38,090 nt of DNA from a virus: IMG/VR virus record IMGVR_UViG_3300035180_001763, positions 1-38,090 of that record; one strand, given 5' to 3'. The position numbers and the translations under genes were made by a program. The notes below the pieces were generated by a model, which searched no databases, had not been told where the DNA came from, and worked only from the letters and a program-made list of their open reading frames with translations. How positions within the stretch are numbered: the stretch's first letter is position 1; the number at the start of each line of letters is the position of its first letter. Shown piece by piece: positions 35,662-38,090 of this stretch.

Positions 35662-37195
35662 TCAAGTAATTTTTTTTAGTTTATGTTTCATAAATGTAGA
35701 TCTATGAAAAACCTCTCCATCTTTAAAATACCAATAAGATGGAGGAGTTATTTCCGATTTCTTAGAAAACTCCTCATAAACTTTTTTCCCAGGATTTCTA
35801 GATATATCAGCATAAGATATTATATTTTCTGATTCATAATTTAATTTAAAATATGATAAAAATTTACTAAACATTCCTGGGATATGGAAATCTAATAAAG
35901 TGCAAAATCTAGATAGTTCAATCTCTCCGGATTTATATGAGGATTTCTTGAATGTCATTACGGACACCAGCTCATCTTTTAAATAAGCCCCTAACTTTAC
36001 AGATGATATATCTTTTCCTTGGATATGATTATTTTCTAAAAATTCGTTTTTGATATTATTAGGTATTTCTTTTATAGTGACTTGACGGGCATAACATTTT
36101 GTAGATAATTTTTTTAATTTAGACTTAATTATATTTAACTATTTCTTGTTTATTCAACCAATGATGTTCAAATATATGAAATAATGTTATTCCCAATTCT
36201 TCACTTATTTTCTGTTTGTTTAAATGGTAATTTTTGTCTTTTCCCATAGATTCTGAATGCCAATATAATCCATTATATTCAAAACCTATATTTAACTCAG
36301 GTATAAAAATATCTATTTCATTTACACCTGGCAATCTTTTAGCTTCAGTTCTAAAACCTAAAGATTCTATAAATTCTTTAACTTCTAATTCAGCATACGA
36401 TGTCCCGTATGGTTTTGGATTACACATCTTGCATGGATTATAGGTTACATTCTTTAATGAATGAGTAAATACATTTTTGCAAGTTTGGCAATGAAGTTCA
36501 TAAGGAAAAAAATTATTAGATAGCAATATATTGTGATCTAGTAGTTTATTTTTCTGTCTATCTATAAAAGCTTGTTGTTTAATATATAAATGTTCAGTTG
36601 TAAAACCCTCGGGAGGGGTAGTTAAATTATTTTTCAGGCAATATTTTAATTCAGATATATTTAAAGATTTATTATATGGTATATTCAATAAATCCAATAA
36701 ATTATGTAGATATTTTGAACTAACCTTATCAATCTCAAGAAAACTCCTATCAAGTGAATATTTTTCAATAACCTTACACAAAAAATTAGTACATCTGTGC
36801 TTATTTTCTTTTCTAACATAAACTAATTGTTTTCCGCAATATCTACATACATTAGATTCTTTTCTTAAAATGGATTCTTCGTGTTTCTTTGAATTTGATT
36901 TTAATAGATTATTGGTACAAGTGCGCTGACATTCATTTGAGCAATATGTTTTGAATTTGTTATTTCTATCAGGTGAAACTAGATTATTGCACGAGGGATT
37001 ATTGCAAAATTGTGGTTCGTGTAAATCTAATTTTATATAAAATAATCTAGTACGTGAGGGGGTATTGTTAGGGAGAAATGGAGTTAGATTTTTTAACTCC
37101 ATCTCAAATGTAGTATATTTAGATGTGTCTTGGGTACATCTTTTAGAAATGTCACCATCTGGGTAAAATTGTTTTAATAATTCTAATCTATCCAT
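35662..37195 (-). pseudogene. Homing endonuclease (PD-(D/E)XK/Vsr-like) gene broken by a frameshift
   Basis: The first frame (37195-36125, 356 aa) has three Cys4 zinc knuckles (CNNPSCNN..CSNEC at 64-89, CRYCGK..C at 117-140, CQTC..CKMC at 236-258) and then SYAELEVKEFIESLGF (266-281), EIDIFIPELNIGFEYNG (293-309) and HIFEHHW (340-346), a Vsr/very-short-patch-type nuclease core with D295 and E306. It stops at KYN. In the +1 frame coding continues at once (IIKSKLKKLSTKCYARQVTI) through to 35662, with the C-terminal domain ending in SRFCTLLDFHIPG and TPPSYWYF. The intact protein would have about 510 aa. The domain loss or a sequence error should be checked. Confidence 0.75.
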
Positions 37196-37239
37196 ATATG
37201 TTATAATCTTTTTATTATTATAACATATATATGCTTAAT
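37194..37239 (-). promoter_or_regulatory. Promoter inside a 14-bp palindrome over the endonuclease start
   Basis: A promoter (box ATTAAG 37239-37234, TATAAT 37222-37217) lies in the right arm of a perfect 14-bp inverted repeat (37194-37207 / 37217-37230) that covers the ATG at 37195. Transcripts from here would start near 37210, in the loop, and escape the hairpin. Confidence 0.7.
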
Positions 37240-37857
37240 TTAAAATATAATTTTCCAAACAATTACTAATTTTACAGTATCTTCCTTAACTCTTGCTGGG
37301 AAACATTTCATTGAAAACAAATCAACATCTCCACCAGCAACTGATACTAATCCTGCTTCTGTGTAAGCAACTGGACCTGCTGGATTGTTTGCACTAGTTA
37401 CAGGAACTGTAATTGTATAAGTAGTTTCTTTTCCAGAAACGCCAATATTAACAACTACATCTGAAGTGGTTTCTGAACCATTTACTGTATTAACTACACT
37501 TTGAACTGTAGCATTTCCACCCAATGGATTTGGAATAAAATCTACGTACCAGTAAGGAGTACCACCTGGAGCTTCTTCTGAATACAATCTTGTTTTAGAA
37601 GAATCGAAGCTACCTTCAGTATATGCTCCACCAACTACTTTAGGAGACAATAAATCAGTTCCTACATGTCCTCTAGTTCCTAAAATGAAACGATTGATGA
37701 CTTTTCCTACAGCTAATCCAGCAATTAATTCAGCCATATTTTTTCTAGCTGCGTCCATGATTAGATTCTTTTCAGAATATTCTTCTATCAATTCATCTTT
37801 TTCATTATATGCTTGGACTGTAAAATGTCCTTGAAATTGAATTTTATCTGATAACAT
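37240..37857 (-). CDS. Virion-type structural protein (205 aa)
   Basis: Not recognised by name. Starts MLSDKIQFQGHFTVQAYNEK; KNLIMDAARKNMAELIAGL (30-48) followed by VINRFILGTRGHVGTDLL resembles a conserved block of phage tail or baseplate proteins in which the motif I-M-D-A-A-R-x(3)-A is followed by I-x(3)-L-G-x-x-G. The C-terminus is beta-rich and ends VKLVIVWKIIF. Ribosome site AAAAGGAAAC. Late-block neighbours support a virion role. Confidence 0.75.
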   Translation of the reverse strand: MLSDKIQFQGHFTVQAYNEKDELIEEYSEKNLIMDAARKNMAELIAGLAVGKVINRFILGTRGHVGTDLLSPKVVGGAYTEGSFDSSKTRLYSEEAPGGTPYWYVDFIPNPLGGNATVQSVVNTVNGSETTSDVVVNIGVSGKETTYTITVPVTSANNPAGPVAYTEAGLVSVAGGDVDLFSMKCFPARVKEDTVKLVIVWKIIF

Positions 37858-37878
37858 TTATAGTTTCCTTTTAATTAA

Positions 37879-38090
37879 TTAATTGTATTTATTTAAGATA
37901 TTATTTAACTCTGTTTGAATAGCTTGTTTAGTTTTTATCATTTCATCACGTTCCAATCGAAGTTTGGTTCGTTCATATACTCCCCAAATTCCAACTATTT
38001 CATTTATTCTCATAGTTATATCTGTGATATCTAAATCTATTTCAGAAATCATTCTTTTATAATCGCTAATAATTTCAGAGTCCAAGGTAA
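37879..38090 (-). CDS. Small coiled-coil protein, 5' end off the right edge
   Basis: At least 68 codons are visible. The protein is almost wholly helical (SEIDLDITDITMRINEIVG, RDEMIKTKQAIQTELNNIL) with a heptad pattern. No ATG occurs in the window, only a TTG at 38085, so the gene most likely begins beyond the edge. It ends 21 bases before the 37857 gene, probably in the same late operon. The function is unknown. Confidence 0.65.
   Translation of the reverse strand, partial: TLDSEIISDYKRMISEIDLDITDITMRINEIVGIWGVYERTKLRLERDEMIKTKQAIQTELNNILNKYN

Overview
The window looks like part of a large, AT-rich T4-like myovirus (tailed phage) genome. The evidence is a recognisable T4-type head module: terminase large subunit gp17, portal gp20, a small prohead core protein, protease gp21, scaffold gp22 and major capsid gp23, plus a gp14-like neck protein. 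Genes are also preceded by T4-type late promoters (TATAAATA), there are homing endonucleases, and there is a large tRNA array. The host cannot be told from the sequence. All function names rest on recognising motifs by eye; no search was run.

Layout. 1-550: a split, circularly permuted tRNA-Cys, a tRNA-Leu and the end of a three-gene late operon. 1117-1772: two small genes. 1831-2806: a ~1 kb non-coding, highly structured RNA with its own promoter and terminator, resembling the GOLLD/ROOL class of large phage RNAs. 2851-5160: tRNA-Met, an HNH homing endonuclease, an array of stem-internal-loop RNA elements and several decayed tRNAs. 5170-12817: an accessory region of small genes, several as cassettes behind near-identical promoter modules (pentapeptide repeat protein, hexapeptide-type beta-helix protein, a paralogous family with broken copies, an RNase H-like YkuK protein). 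12989-17161: the main tRNA cluster, about 25 tRNAs on the minus strand, interrupted by two very small genes, a 295-aa gene and a homing-endonuclease remnant. 18015-23502 (+): gp14-like neck protein, then three six-repeat kelch-like proteins with accessory tail proteins and a fourth truncated copy. 23871-28510 (-): capsid module. 28562-30271 (+): terminase, transcribed away from the portal gene. 30397-38090 (-): tail fibre/adhesin operon including a U32-like Fe-S protein, then a frameshifted endonuclease gene and virion-type genes.

Two promoter classes are visible. An early/middle type has a TTTAAG box, then 10-11 bases, then TGN-TATAAT or similar. The late type is TATAAATA. Several genes have a hairpin that buries the ribosome site or start, with the promoter inside the hairpin, so that only transcripts started at that promoter escape the hairpin.

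The most unusual feature is at 49-197. The 3' half of a tRNA-Cys(GCA) precedes its 5' half on the minus strand, and the pair is enclosed by an 18-bp inverted repeat. The enclosing stem and its internal loop (CAGCAAA-like on one side, A-rich on the other) recur in at least five other elements (297-350 and 3811-4151) that contain no tRNA. I propose a phage RNA processing/circularisation element, which appears undescribed to me.
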